A stretch of 64,000 nucleotides of DNA from Ottelia alismoides (lineage: Eukaryota; Streptophyta; Magnoliopsida; Alismatales; Hydrocharitaceae). Shown here piece after piece: positions 36,920 through 45,633 of this stretch. The notes beneath the pieces are model-generated. The model searched no databases and was not told the origin of the DNA. It was given only the letters and a program-made list of their open reading frames with translations. The translations under genes were made by a program, and so were the position numbers. The first letter of the stretch is position 1. Each line of letters begins with the position of its first letter. Location: positions 7,190,501 through 7,254,500 of the forward strand of contig JAZKJV010011400.1 of assembly GCA_037367405.1 (NCBI GenBank), written 5' to 3'.

Positions 36920-36936
36920 TTAGTCCAGCGCAGAAA

Positions 36937-37025
36937 CCCTGCCAGCCGCTAGCTGCGGTTTCTGAAATTGTTGTATGTTCCGGTCCGCATAAAAAACCGC
37001 GGCTAGCGCCGTGCGGCTGGCAGGG
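36937..37025. repeat. Family E palindromic repeat, copy 1
   Basis: CCCTGCCAGCCGCTAGCTGC at the left and AACCGCGGCTAGCGCC then GGCTGGCAGGG at the right form a long imperfect inverted repeat around an AT-rich middle. It starts 17 nt after the stop of the 875-aa gene and could act as a terminator or mRNA-stabilising hairpin. Confidence 0.75.
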
Positions 37026-37143
37026 TCTCTACGTCAGGCTACGTCACGAGCACCGCTAGAAGATACCATTACCTTACATGTAAAGCATTTACATGCAGGT
37101 CGGCCACCACAAGGATATGCAACGGCTGACCACCGCCTGGACG

Positions 37144-37234
37144 CCTGCCAGCCGCCAAGGCGCTAGCCGCGGTTCCTGATCTGATCCTACATTGCGGTTC
37201 GCTCAAAAAACCGCGGCTAGCGCCCCGCGGCTTG
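37144..37234. repeat. Family E palindromic repeat, copy 2
   Basis: Same layout as copy 1: CCTGCCAGCCGCC, GCGCTAGCCGCGGTTCCTGA, then AAAAAACCGCGGCTAGCGCC and CGCGGCTTGC. It lies 46 nt before the DapA-family start codon. The sequence between the two copies (37026-37143) has no gene. Confidence 0.75.
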
Positions 37235-37280
37235 CGAATTACGACTTCGATTCATTCCTGTTCCGTCTGTAGATCCCAAT

Positions 37281-38243
37281 ATGTCGCGCGAACAACTTCA
37301 GCAGCGTCTTTTCCCAAGCGGGATTCCTCAACTCTGGTGTCCACCGCTAACCTTCTTCAGCGGTCCCCGCCAGTTGGATGCGGCGCGGATCGAAATGCAT
37401 CTGCAGAAACTCTCTGCGCACGTACAAGGCATCTTGGTTCCCGGTTCGACCGGCGAAGGTTGGGAGATGTCCGACGAGGATATTGATCAACTGCTGAGCA
37501 TAGTGATGCCGCTGGCCAGCCAGCGAAAGATGCATGTATCGATTGGCATTTTGAAGACGACCACTGCCGACGTGCTGGCTGCCGTCGAGAGTCTCGACCG
37601 ACATCTGAACCATCCCGCCTGTGTAGGTATTACGGTCTGCGCGGCGAAAGGTGCGGAGCTGTCACAAGCAAAGCTGGAATCTGGCCTGGCCGACGTGTTG
37701 GCGCTGGGAGTCCCAACAGCCCTGTATCAGTTGCCACAAGTTACGCAGAACGAATTGCATCCGGAGACGGTCCAGCGTTTGATCGAGCGCTTCGAGAACA
37801 TCATCCTGTTCAAGGACACCAGCGGTGAAGATCGCGTTGCCAATTCAGGCATCGCCACTGAGGGTGTCTTTATGGTTCGCGGGGCCGAGCGCGGTGGCTA
37901 TGCCGGCTGGTTGAAATCAGCTGGTGGCCACTATGATGGATTTCTGCTGAGCACAGCCAATTGCTTTGCACCAGAGCTCAGCCAGTTGATCGCTGCCAGT
38001 AGCGCAGGTGAGCTTGACCGCGCTAGCCAATTATCAGCCGAATTGACCCAGGTGGTTGGGCAGGCTTTTGAGATCGTCAGTTCGTTTCCGACCGGCAACG
38101 CCTTTACCAATGCCAACAAAGCCATCGACCACCTCAAGATCCACGGCGCTGCTTATGCCCAGCACCAGCCACCCATGTTGATCAGCGGTGTTCGCTTGCC
38201 GCTGGAATTGATTGCCAAGGTAAACGCTGCGATTGCCCCGTAG
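37281..38243 (+). CDS. DapA-family aldolase (dihydrodipicolinate synthase/NAL superfamily)
   Basis: 320 aa, cytosolic TIM barrel of the class I aldolase type. It has the pyruvate-carboxylate motif GSTGEG (55-60), a Tyr in 'LYQLPQ' (Y149) and the Schiff-base Lys in 'ILFKDTSG' (K178). All key residues are present. The family includes DHDPS, N-acetylneuraminate lyase and several keto-sugar acid aldolases; the remainder of the active site does not let me pick one, and there is no lysine-pathway neighbour. The stop TAG at 38241-38243 belongs to a family-A repeat starting at 38240. The gene is monocistronic between repeat clusters. Confidence 0.85.
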   Translation: MSREQLQQRLFPSGIPQLWCPPLTFFSGPRQLDAARIEMHLQKLSAHVQGILVPGSTGEGWEMSDEDIDQLLSIVMPLASQRKMHVSIGILKTTTADVLAAVESLDRHLNHPACVGITVCAAKGAELSQAKLESGLADVLALGVPTALYQLPQVTQNELHPETVQRLIERFENIILFKDTSGEDRVANSGIATEGVFMVRGAERGGYAGWLKSAGGHYDGFLLSTANCFAPELSQLIAASSAGELDRASQLSAELTQVVGQAFEIVSSFPTGNAFTNANKAIDHLKIHGAAYAQHQPPMLISGVRLPLELIAKVNAAIAP

Positions 38244-38309
38244 CCACTGTCGCACGTAGCCACCGTCGCCAGACGGTGGAGGCGAGAGGTAACGCTGTCC
38301 ACCACTTGG
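38240..38309 (+). repeat. Family A repeat supplying a stop codon
   Basis: A truncated unit at 38240 (GTAGCCACTGTCGCAC) gives the DapA-like gene its TAG stop. A full left hairpin (38256-38280) follows, then a right hairpin start, GCTGTCCACCACTTGG (38294-38309), that is cut off and reappears at 38634. Confidence 0.75.
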
Positions 38310-38633
38310 GAGGTCGTCCAGCTTTTAAGTCTCGTAGTAACAAGGGTTTGGAGTGTGTAACCTCTCCCAAGCGCAGGAACGCAGGGAGGGCGAGGCTCCG
38401 GCCGAGCTTTCGGTTTGTATCACCAACCAAAGATTCATTGGTGTTAACGGCCTGGCATAAATGGCCTGCGGACGTTCCTCTGCGCTTCGCGCCATGATTC
38501 ACAACTCAAATTCCAATGGGACTGCATTGACGCTCCGGGCCCAAGGCTCGGGTGGAACCTCGCCCTCCCATGCCGTGACCTCTGGGGGAGGTGACATGCG
38601 CGCTCTAAACCTATCCAAGAAAACGACTTAAAA
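38310..38633 (-). repeat. 324-bp insertion containing family C, flanked by a 16-bp duplication
   Basis: GCTGTCCACCACTTGG occurs directly on both sides (38294-38309 and 38634-38649). The insert carries a complete family-C core (38384-38569, 186 bp) and its outer flanks. It is homologous in inverse orientation to 4900-5120. It splits the right hairpin of a family-A repeat. Confidence 0.6.
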
Positions 38634-38661
38634 GCTGTCCACCACTTGGCAGTGGTGGCTA
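38634..38661 (+). repeat. Family A right hairpin, the target of group II intron copy 3
   Basis: CCACCACT-TGGC-AGTGGTGG followed by CTA. The sixth stem pair is A-T here but G-C in copies 1 and 2, a compensatory change. Confidence 0.88.
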
Positions 38662-40624
38662 GTGCGCCTTTGAAGGCGTTTAATCAGCAGGGTGAAAGTC
38701 CCTGTCAGGGTAACGTTACCGCCCTGTATCCGACAGTGGTAACTGCGTTTCCGTGAGGAAAGGTGGAGAGCAACCTGAGGAGAAACTCCAGTCCGTAGCG
38801 CAAGCGAACTCGATTCGGCCAAGCCAACCGGGGAGGTACCTGGCAAACAATAATCCGAACCCTTCTTCGTGCGACGACCATCCTGTAGTCCTATGTATCG
38901 ACTTGTCAGCAGGATAGACACGGGGAACTTACACCAGGTGCAGTAACGCGCAGATGCTGGAGTGAGGGAATGGCAATGCGGTGGTTGGAGACGGAATGGA
39001 AGGAAGGTTAAACGAGATAAGAAGGGATCCCCCCTTCGTGAAGGCAGATCATACGCAAGCGAAACCAGCCTCCCCCATAGGGCCACACGGGCGCGCGTAG
39101 ATCGCACGAATGGAAGTCAGAGTCGTCATAGTAGCGATGAAGCCAAGACAACATAACTTGGTCGAGCAAAGGGCGACAGGAAGGTAGATGCAACTATGAA
39201 CAAACCACGAGAACGCAAGAAAGATTACGTAACGACTACAGTGCCATTTACGGCTACACCAGTCGTGGAGCCACCGGCAATAAACCAATGGGCCTCGCTC
39301 GCGGTCTGGACAGAAAGCATGCTGACGACACTTTTGGAAAACAAGGTGAGAGGAGGGAAATGGCATACGCTGTATGACAAGGTGTGGCATCAGCGGAACC
39401 TGAGTCACGCGGCCTTTAAGGTCGTTGAGAAGAAAGGTGCCGCTGGAGTTGACCGACAAACAGTTGACGAATTCTGGACCAACAACCAAGAGGAACTCGC
39501 TCAGCTACAACACGAACTCAAAACCGAGACCTATCGACCGGCTCCAGTTCGTCGAGTAGAGATACCCAAACCCGGCAGTCAAGAAAAACGCCCCCTAGGC
39601 ATTCCCACGGTCCGTGACCGAGTCGTGCAAACGGCCCTGGTTCACGTACTAGAGCCAATTTTCGATCACACATTTCATCCACGCAGCTTTGGCTTTCGCC
39701 ACGGACGAGGATGTCACGACGCACTACGGTGCGTAGATCAACTCTTGGCTGAGGGCTATGTCTTCGTCGTGGACGCAGATCTAAAAGGTTACTTCGACAC
39801 GATACCGAAGGATCGCCTGTTGGCCTTAGTCCAACAGAAGGTCTCCGACAGTGCAGTCATACGACTGGTGAAAAAGTACCTGGATCAGGCGATCATGTCG
39901 GAACTGGCAACTTGGACTCCCGAAGCAGGTGTCCCCCAGGGAGCGGTTCTCTCTCCGATGTTATCCAACCTGTACCTCAATCCACTGGATCATCACATGT
40001 CAGCCCAAGGTTTTGAGATGGTTCGCTACGCAGATGACTTCGTCATCCTATGCCGCAGCCAATCAGAAGCAGAGACTGCACTGGCGATGGTACGCCAATG
40101 GGTTAATGAAGCAGGGCTGATGCTCCATCCAGAGAAGACGCACATCGTCGACAGTCGTGAGCAGAGCTTCTCATTTCTGGGCTATTCATTCCGGGGGCGT
40201 TTTCGCTTCCCACGACAGAAAAGCCATCAGAAAGTCGTTGATCGCATCAAGGAACTTACGCCTCGTACGTCTGGCGATTCCATGACCAAGATCATAACGA
40301 CCCTGAATCGCTCTCTCCGCGGTTGGTTCAACTACTTTCGCCACTGCTTCTGGAATGTGTTCGGTGCCTATGATGGAATGATCCGTCGCCGCCTGAGGCG
40401 TATCCTCCAGAAACGTCATCGACGCAATCCGAAGCGCCTACCACCGCATCAGCGCTGGCCAAATCAATACTTCTTCGAACAAGGGCTCTATAGCCTGCAC
40501 GATGCCCATGTACGATTCGCTCAGTCCCTATGAACCTACTCACTGGAGAGCCGTATGCGGGAAAACCGCCCGTACGGTTCGGAGGGAGGGGAGACGCAAC
40601 TCAATGCGTCTTCCCTACCCCTAT
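38662..40624 (+). mobile_element. Group II intron, copy 3 (1963 nt, complete)
   Basis: GTGCG start at 38662, domain V at 40548-40580, branch-point A at 40617, end ...CCCTAT at 40624, then CG. The only difference from copies 1 and 2 that I found is T for C at 40121. It lies between the interrupted family-A repeat and the 3' end of the convergent DUF1501 gene (stop at 40654, 29 nt away). Confidence 0.95.
39196..40533 (+). CDS. Group II intron reverse transcriptase/maturase, copy 3
   Basis: 445 aa, identical to the other two copies except Met for Thr at residue 309, just after the palm (GLMLHPEKT). The YADD site (278-281) and domain X are intact. The substituted position lies in the conserved segment after the catalytic motif, where hydrophobic residues are common, so activity is not obviously lost. 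Confidence 0.95.
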   Translation: MNKPRERKKDYVTTTVPFTATPVVEPPAINQWASLAVWTESMLTTLLENKVRGGKWHTLYDKVWHQRNLSHAAFKVVEKKGAAGVDRQTVDEFWTNNQEELAQLQHELKTETYRPAPVRRVEIPKPGSQEKRPLGIPTVRDRVVQTALVHVLEPIFDHTFHPRSFGFRHGRGCHDALRCVDQLLAEGYVFVVDADLKGYFDTIPKDRLLALVQQKVSDSAVIRLVKKYLDQAIMSELATWTPEAGVPQGAVLSPMLSNLYLNPLDHHMSAQGFEMVRYADDFVILCRSQSEAETALAMVRQWVNEAGLMLHPEKTHIVDSREQSFSFLGYSFRGRFRFPRQKSHQKVVDRIKELTPRTSGDSMTKIITTLNRSLRGWFNYFRHCFWNVFGAYDGMIRRRLRRILQKRHRRNPKRLPPHQRWPNQYFFEQGLYSLHDAHVRFAQSL

Positions 40625-40653
40625 CGTGGCAGTAGTGGCTACGTGGCAGCCAA

Positions 40654-42060
40654 CTAGGCGATTACTTCGTGCACTACGCGGCCGTAGATATCGGTCAAAC
40701 GATAGTCGCGGCCGGCGTGGCGATAGGTCAGTCGTTCATGATCAAAGCCCATCAAGTGCAAGATGGTGGCGTGAAGATCATGCACATGCACTTTGTTTTC
40801 CATCGCACGGAAACCGAAGTTATCGGTTTCTCCATAAGTCATCCCGCCGCGCACTCCGCCACCGGCCATCCACATGCAGAAGCCCCATGGATTGTGATCG
40901 CGGCCGTCGGCATTTTCGGTGGTCGGCGTACGACCAAACTCGCCACCCCATACCACCAGTGTATCTTCCAGCATGCCACGGGCTTTCAAGTCCGTCAGCA
41001 AGGCGGCTATGGGTTGATCGATGTCTTGGCAGAGGCTACGCGTGGCCGCGGTGTGATTGGAGTGCGTATCCCACGGTTGCCCGTTGCCATAATAGACTTG
41101 TGTAAATCGCACGCCACGTTCAGCCAGGCGTCGGGCCAACAAGCAGCCGTTGGCAAAGTCACCCCGACCATACATGTCGCGCGTGCTCTCGGATTCGCGA
41201 TGAATATCAAACGCATCGGAGGCCTCTAATTGCATGCGGTAAGCGATCTCCATGGAACGAATGCGAGCCTCTAGATTGGGATCGCCGTGGTGACCGGCCA
41301 GGTGCTGACCATTCAGCTTGCGCATCAGTTCCAACTGCCGCAGTTGTGCTTCCGAGCTCAGCCGGGTGTTGCTGAGGAATGGAATCATCTGCTTGGGATC
41401 AAGCTTGGAGTGATTGATGTAGGTGCCCTGATGCTCCCCAGGCAAAAATCCATTGCTCCAAAGTTCGGAAAATCGAACCGGTCGACCAGGACACAAGACC
41501 ACAAACGCAGGCAAGTTAGCGTTTTCGGTACCCAGACCATAGGACAACCAAGCACCCAGCGTTGGGCGACTGGGAGTCAGCGCGCCGCTGGTCATCATGA
41601 ATAGTGCGGGACCATGGTTAGGATTATCGGTGTAGAGCGAGCGCAGCACGCAGATATCGTCAATGCACTTGGCCGTATGAGGGAGCAGTTCGCTGACTTC
41701 GACACCGCTCTGTCCGCGTTTTTCAAACTTGAATGGCACTCCCATCAGCGCGCCGGTGGGGCGTTCGGTGCGCAGGTCAGTCCCGGGTGGCTTTTGCCCG
41801 GCAAAACGATTCAAGTCCGGTTTTGGATCGAACAAATCACACTGAAAAGGACCACCGTTCATGAACAGAAAAATCACGCGTTTGGCTTTAGGGGCGAAAT
41901 GCGGCTGGCGAACGGTGCTCTGAGACTGGCTACTGGTCGCGGAACTACCTTCGGTGGCTCTCAGCACTTCGGCCAGGCCCAGCATGCCAAAGCCGCTCCC
42001 GATCGATTGCAGCAGTTGTCGACGATTAACCGATGAAGGTGGCAGGCTAACATTATTCAT
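40654..42060 (-). CDS. DUF1501 family protein (Tat-exported), copy 3
   Basis: 468 aa from ATG 42060. Twin-arginine leader NRRQLLQSIGSGFGMLGLAE. Family landmarks are 'RVIFLFMNGGPFQCDLFDPK' near the start and 'LVVWGGEFGRTPTTENADGR' then 'DHNPWGFCMWMAGGGVRGG' near the end. The frame extends upstream to 42237, but that stretch overlaps the preceding gene; ATG 42060 lies 13 nt after that gene's stop and directly begins the leader. Second gene of the PSD1-DUF1501 operon. The family's reaction is unknown. Group II intron copy 3 lies just beyond its 3' end in convergent orientation. Confidence 0.9.
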   Translation of the reverse strand: MNNVSLPPSSVNRRQLLQSIGSGFGMLGLAEVLRATEGSSATSSQSQSTVRQPHFAPKAKRVIFLFMNGGPFQCDLFDPKPDLNRFAGQKPPGTDLRTERPTGALMGVPFKFEKRGQSGVEVSELLPHTAKCIDDICVLRSLYTDNPNHGPALFMMTSGALTPSRPTLGAWLSYGLGTENANLPAFVVLCPGRPVRFSELWSNGFLPGEHQGTYINHSKLDPKQMIPFLSNTRLSSEAQLRQLELMRKLNGQHLAGHHGDPNLEARIRSMEIAYRMQLEASDAFDIHRESESTRDMYGRGDFANGCLLARRLAERGVRFTQVYYGNGQPWDTHSNHTAATRSLCQDIDQPIAALLTDLKARGMLEDTLVVWGGEFGRTPTTENADGRDHNPWGFCMWMAGGGVRGGMTYGETDNFGFRAMENKVHVHDLHATILHLMGFDHERLTYRHAGRDYRLTDIYGRVVHEVIA

Positions 42061-42073
42061 GATCGATGTTCGC

Positions 42074-43424
42074 TTAATCGACAAAGTAGAATTCGTTACT
42101 AGCCAGCAAGGCTTGCGCATATTCAAGCCATACTTCGGGCGTGTTGCTTTGGACATAATCCAGCCCGGCTTGGAGTTCCATGTCCGTTGGTTCACGTCCA
42201 AACAACCATTGGTAGGCAGTCGCGATACGACGGTCATTCTCCGCAGGGGCTTCGCGCGTCAAACGCGCTACCAGCTCGGCTGCCTGCTGTTGCATGAATG
42301 GGCTATTGAGCGTGTACAACTGTTGCAAGGGAGTTGTCGTAGGCGTACGCTCGGGACTGTGGGTTAGTGGATCAGGAAAATCGTTCAGTCGCAGAATGTC
42401 GGTCAGCTCGCGCCGACGAACCAGTCCGTAGAGTGTACGGCGATGATGATCGGCCTGGCTGAGTTCAGTAGGTGGTCCGCCGACTTGCCGGTCGAGCGAA
42501 CCAGTGACTGCCAGCATCGAATCGCGCCACTGTTCAACATCCAAACGCCGCATAGAGTATCCGACGTACCACTGCGCGGTATTGGGATCCAGTCCAGCAT
42601 GCAATGAGCGGCTTTGTTGACGATAAGTAGCCGAGGTTAGGATTTCGCGGTGCAGCCACTTCAGCGACCAGCCCTGCGCGATAAAGCGACTGGCCAGGTC
42701 ATCCAGCAACTCAGGGTGCGTGGGCGGCTGGCCTTGTACGCCAAAGTCGCTGGGAGTGTTAACCAGGCCGATGCCAAAGTGATGTTTCCAGACGCGATTG
42801 ACAAACACCCTCGCGATCAGTGGTGAAGCTTGCGCGAACATCTGTTCGGCCAGTTCCAAGCGTCCGCTGCCTCGCGAGAAGACAGGGGCCGGTTGTTGGC
42901 TGAGCACCGAGACGAACCGACGTGGCACGACATCACCGGGCTTGTTGGGGTTGCCTCGAATTTCTATCGCGGCATCTTTGGGTTGAGGTTCGTAGACGAT
43001 ACGGCTACCGTGCGTGCCTTCGGCAGGTTTCACTTCCAAAGTGGCATCGATGGCACCCGGGGTTAAAGGTAAATCAAAACCCGGGATCGACTGCGCTCCT
43101 CTGATCTGCGTGGTCAGGCTCGATACCAATGCGCGCTTGTCTGTTTGCTGTTTGATTAGCTCCGAGAGTTTCTGCTGTTGTTCGGCAGTGGTTGGCGATG
43201 TTGTTCCAGTACTGCTGGACGATTCAATCTGCTGCGACAACTTGGTTACTTCTGCGTCGATACCTTTGAGTTCGTTCTCGTGTTTCTGTAGTTCTGCCTG
43301 CCACTTCTCGACATCTTTTTTGGCCGCATAGACTTTTAGCGAATCCACACCTGGCACAAGAGCGCGGTCGGCCACGCGCGTACTGGCGAACACACCGGCA
43401 AGCGCGTAATAGTCTTGCACGGTT

Positions 43425-43456
<32 letters not shown>

Positions 43457-44518
43457 ACAGGCGATATTCAGCCCGAAGAAGGTGCTGGAGTAGGTGTGAA
43501 TGCGTTCTTCGTATTCATCTGAGACAATCATCTTGATGATCTCGACAGGCAACTGCAGCTCTTTCCAATAGCTGGGGCTCAAGCCGATATAGCCCAGGGC
43601 GGCCATATCGGTGGCTTGCGCATCGGGCATTTGATCGGCGGCTAATTGCATCTTGGCAAATCGATCAAACGGCTCGTCTGCGTTATATGCTCGCACGACC
43701 CAATCGCGATAAAGATAAGCGTTCCCTTGAGTCTCGGCCCACGATTCAGAAACATCGCAGTAGCGGACCAGTTCCAGCCAGAAGCGACCCCAGCGTTCTC
43801 CATAGGCAGGTGAAGCCAGCCACAAATCGATCTGTTGCTCGAGTGCATCGGGCGAGGGATCGGCGAGGAAGGCGGCTGTTTCCGCGGGCGTAGGGGCGAT
43901 GCCAATCAAATCAAACTTGATACGCCGCAGCAATTTGTCGGGAGAGGCTTCGGGCAAGGGGGACAGGTGTTGCTGCTCTTGCTGTGCTTGAACGTAAACA
44001 TCCAGCCTGTTGCGAGGCCAAGAGTCTGAATCCCGACCGGCGGGCATGGGCGGCTGGACGATCTTCAACGGCTGGAAGGCCCAGTGGCGACGGCCCTCTT
44101 CGATATCGATGACGCGTTTCTTTTTGGTGCTCGCGTTCTTGTCAGGCATGGGTAGGCCGAGCTGGACCCACTTTTCGAGCACTTCGATTTCCGCTGGCGG
44201 CAGTTTGCCACTGGGTGGCATTTCAAAGCCTGCTTCGTCGTAGTGCACTGCGCGAATGATGAGACTTTCAGCGGGCTGGCCAGGTAACGCAGCTGGTCCA
44301 TTATCGCCGCCAGCGATAATCTCTTGGCGCTGGTCCAGCAGCAGGCCGCCGCTCAACTTCTCGCTCTCCGCTGAATGACATTCAAAGCAGCGAGCTATCA
44401 AGAGCGGCCTGACCTTCTGCTCGAAGAACTCCAGTCCTTCGGCTTCCACGGACTGTGCCCACAACTGCAGCGGCAGCGTGATAAAGGCCAAACAGGTTGC
44501 AGCAAACAGAGATTTCAT
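42074..44518 (-). CDS. PSD1 / planctomycete cytochrome c protein (DUF1549-DUF1553), copy 2
   Basis: 814 aa from ATG 44518 (the frame continues to 44560, but 44518 begins the signal peptide MKSLFAATCLAFITLPLQLW). Heme motif CFECH at 44-48 in PSCyt1. DUF1549 has 'LLRRIKFDLIGIAPTPAETA', then CARCH in '[20 protein letters not shown]'. A coiled-coil stretch of about 80 residues follows ('LQKHENELKGIDAEVTKLSQ'), then DUF1553 with 'RVFVNRVWKHHFGIGLVNTP'. It lacks the discoidin-like insert of copy 1, which explains the shorter length. The downstream DUF1501 gene is 13 nt away, so the two are probably co-translated. Confidence 0.92.
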
Positions 44519-44833
44519 AGGCGGGTAGCATAGGTGGGAAGAGTCTGGCAGACCTGCCACTCAGTATACAGCAACCGTCCCTAGGTTGGCACTGAATAAG
44601 GGCAGTCGCTGTGCATAATAATGTACAGAGTGGATACCACCCACTATTGACCAGCGGAATGAATTGAAGCATGCTGCTGGTCTGGGATAGTCCAGAGCCT
44701 CAGTCCGCCTAAAGTCTTGGTTCAATTGCAGCCCCGATAATTGCAGCCCGCGATTTGCTTTGAACTAGGGTCGTGATACTTATCGGCGATAAGAGCAACT
44801 GGTTAGTGTCGGTTGTGGTTTCATTTGCCCTCT
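44519..44833. other. Intergenic region, nothing identified
   Basis: About 315 bp between divergent genes (PSD1 copy 2 and the PEP-CTERM protein). No repeat family or RNA gene seen; it must contain the promoters of both. Confidence 0.5.
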
Positions 44834-45478
44834 ATGAAATACAGCGTGATTGAAATGAGTCTTTGCTTTCGTCGTTTTTGCCTGGCGTTGAAGGTCTGTT
44901 TGTTGAGTTTATGCCTGACATCGGCCAGCCAGGCAGAGTTTGTCATATTCACGCTGGAACAAGTGGGCGGCGCTCAGTCTATTTTTGTGGGTACGACCGC
45001 CCAGTTCGCAGTTAAAGTCAGGGCCGAAACAGCCACGATCACGAACTTGGATGGACTCGATTTCTCGCTGGGGGCCGATGACGATGGAGTGGTATTTGAT
45101 ACCGGTTTGAGGACAGCCGGTGGTCGCTTCACCGCGGCAACGGCGCCCAAGTTTGGTGGCTTCAATATTGGGCCGACCTCTTCGTTTCTGGTTTTTGGTG
45201 GCACTGGCTACCCTGAGAGTTTACCAACCAACGATCAGACGATTGCCCTGGTGACACTCGATACCACCGGGGCGACGCCAGGCACCTATACTATGCAATT
45301 GGCCAATACCTTGGCCATCGATACTGGTTTCAGTCAGATCGATACCAAGCTCTGGAATGTATCGGGCGCCTTGTCCTACACCATCCTGCCAGTAGCTGTA
45401 CCGGAGCCGGCGACCATATCGATGCTCGGGCTGACCATCGCAGGTTTTGGTCTTCGCCGAGTTCGGCGCAGAAGTTGA
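44834..45478 (+). CDS. PEP-CTERM sorting-domain exoprotein
   Basis: 214 aa. Signal peptide near residues 10-34 ('LALKVCLLSLCLTSASQA'). The middle is beta-rich with no named domain ('FVGTTAQFAVKVRAETATIT', 'IALVTLDTTGATPGTYTMQL', a cohesin/PEP-CTERM-like anchor pattern). The C-terminus VPEPATISMLGLTIAGFGLR followed by RVRRRS is a textbook PEP-CTERM tripartite signal: VPEP, hydrophobic helix, Arg cluster. It predicts exosortase/archaeosortase-type processing; no exosortase gene is in the window. The start could also be the ATG at 44813 or 44855; 44834 gives a normal n-region. It is a single gene, followed by family-A sequence. Confidence 0.85.
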   Translation: MKYSVIEMSLCFRRFCLALKVCLLSLCLTSASQAEFVIFTLEQVGGAQSIFVGTTAQFAVKVRAETATITNLDGLDFSLGADDDGVVFDTGLRTAGGRFTAATAPKFGGFNIGPTSSFLVFGGTGYPESLPTNDQTIALVTLDTTGATPGTYTMQLANTLAIDTGFSQIDTKLWNVSGALSYTILPVAVPEPATISMLGLTIAGFGLRRVRRRS

Positions 45479-45528
45479 ACAGTCAGCCACTATGGCTTGC
45501 AGTATTCGTTTACGGCTTGCAGTATTCC

Positions 45529-45593
45529 TAGCCACCGCTGCCAGGCGGTGGAAGCGGTAAACGATCGTGTCCACCCTCTGGCGACGGTAGCTG
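45529..45593 (+). repeat. Family A repeat
   Basis: TAGCCACCGCTGCCAGGCGG begins the left hairpin; the right half is TCCACCCTCTGGCGACGGTA. It is preceded by two direct copies of GGCTTGCAGTATTC (45494-45527). It lies 50 nt after the PEP-CTERM stop. Confidence 0.7.
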
Positions 45594-45633
45594 CGCAGAG
45601 TTCACCGACTGGCCGCAGAACAGGAGGTTGCAA

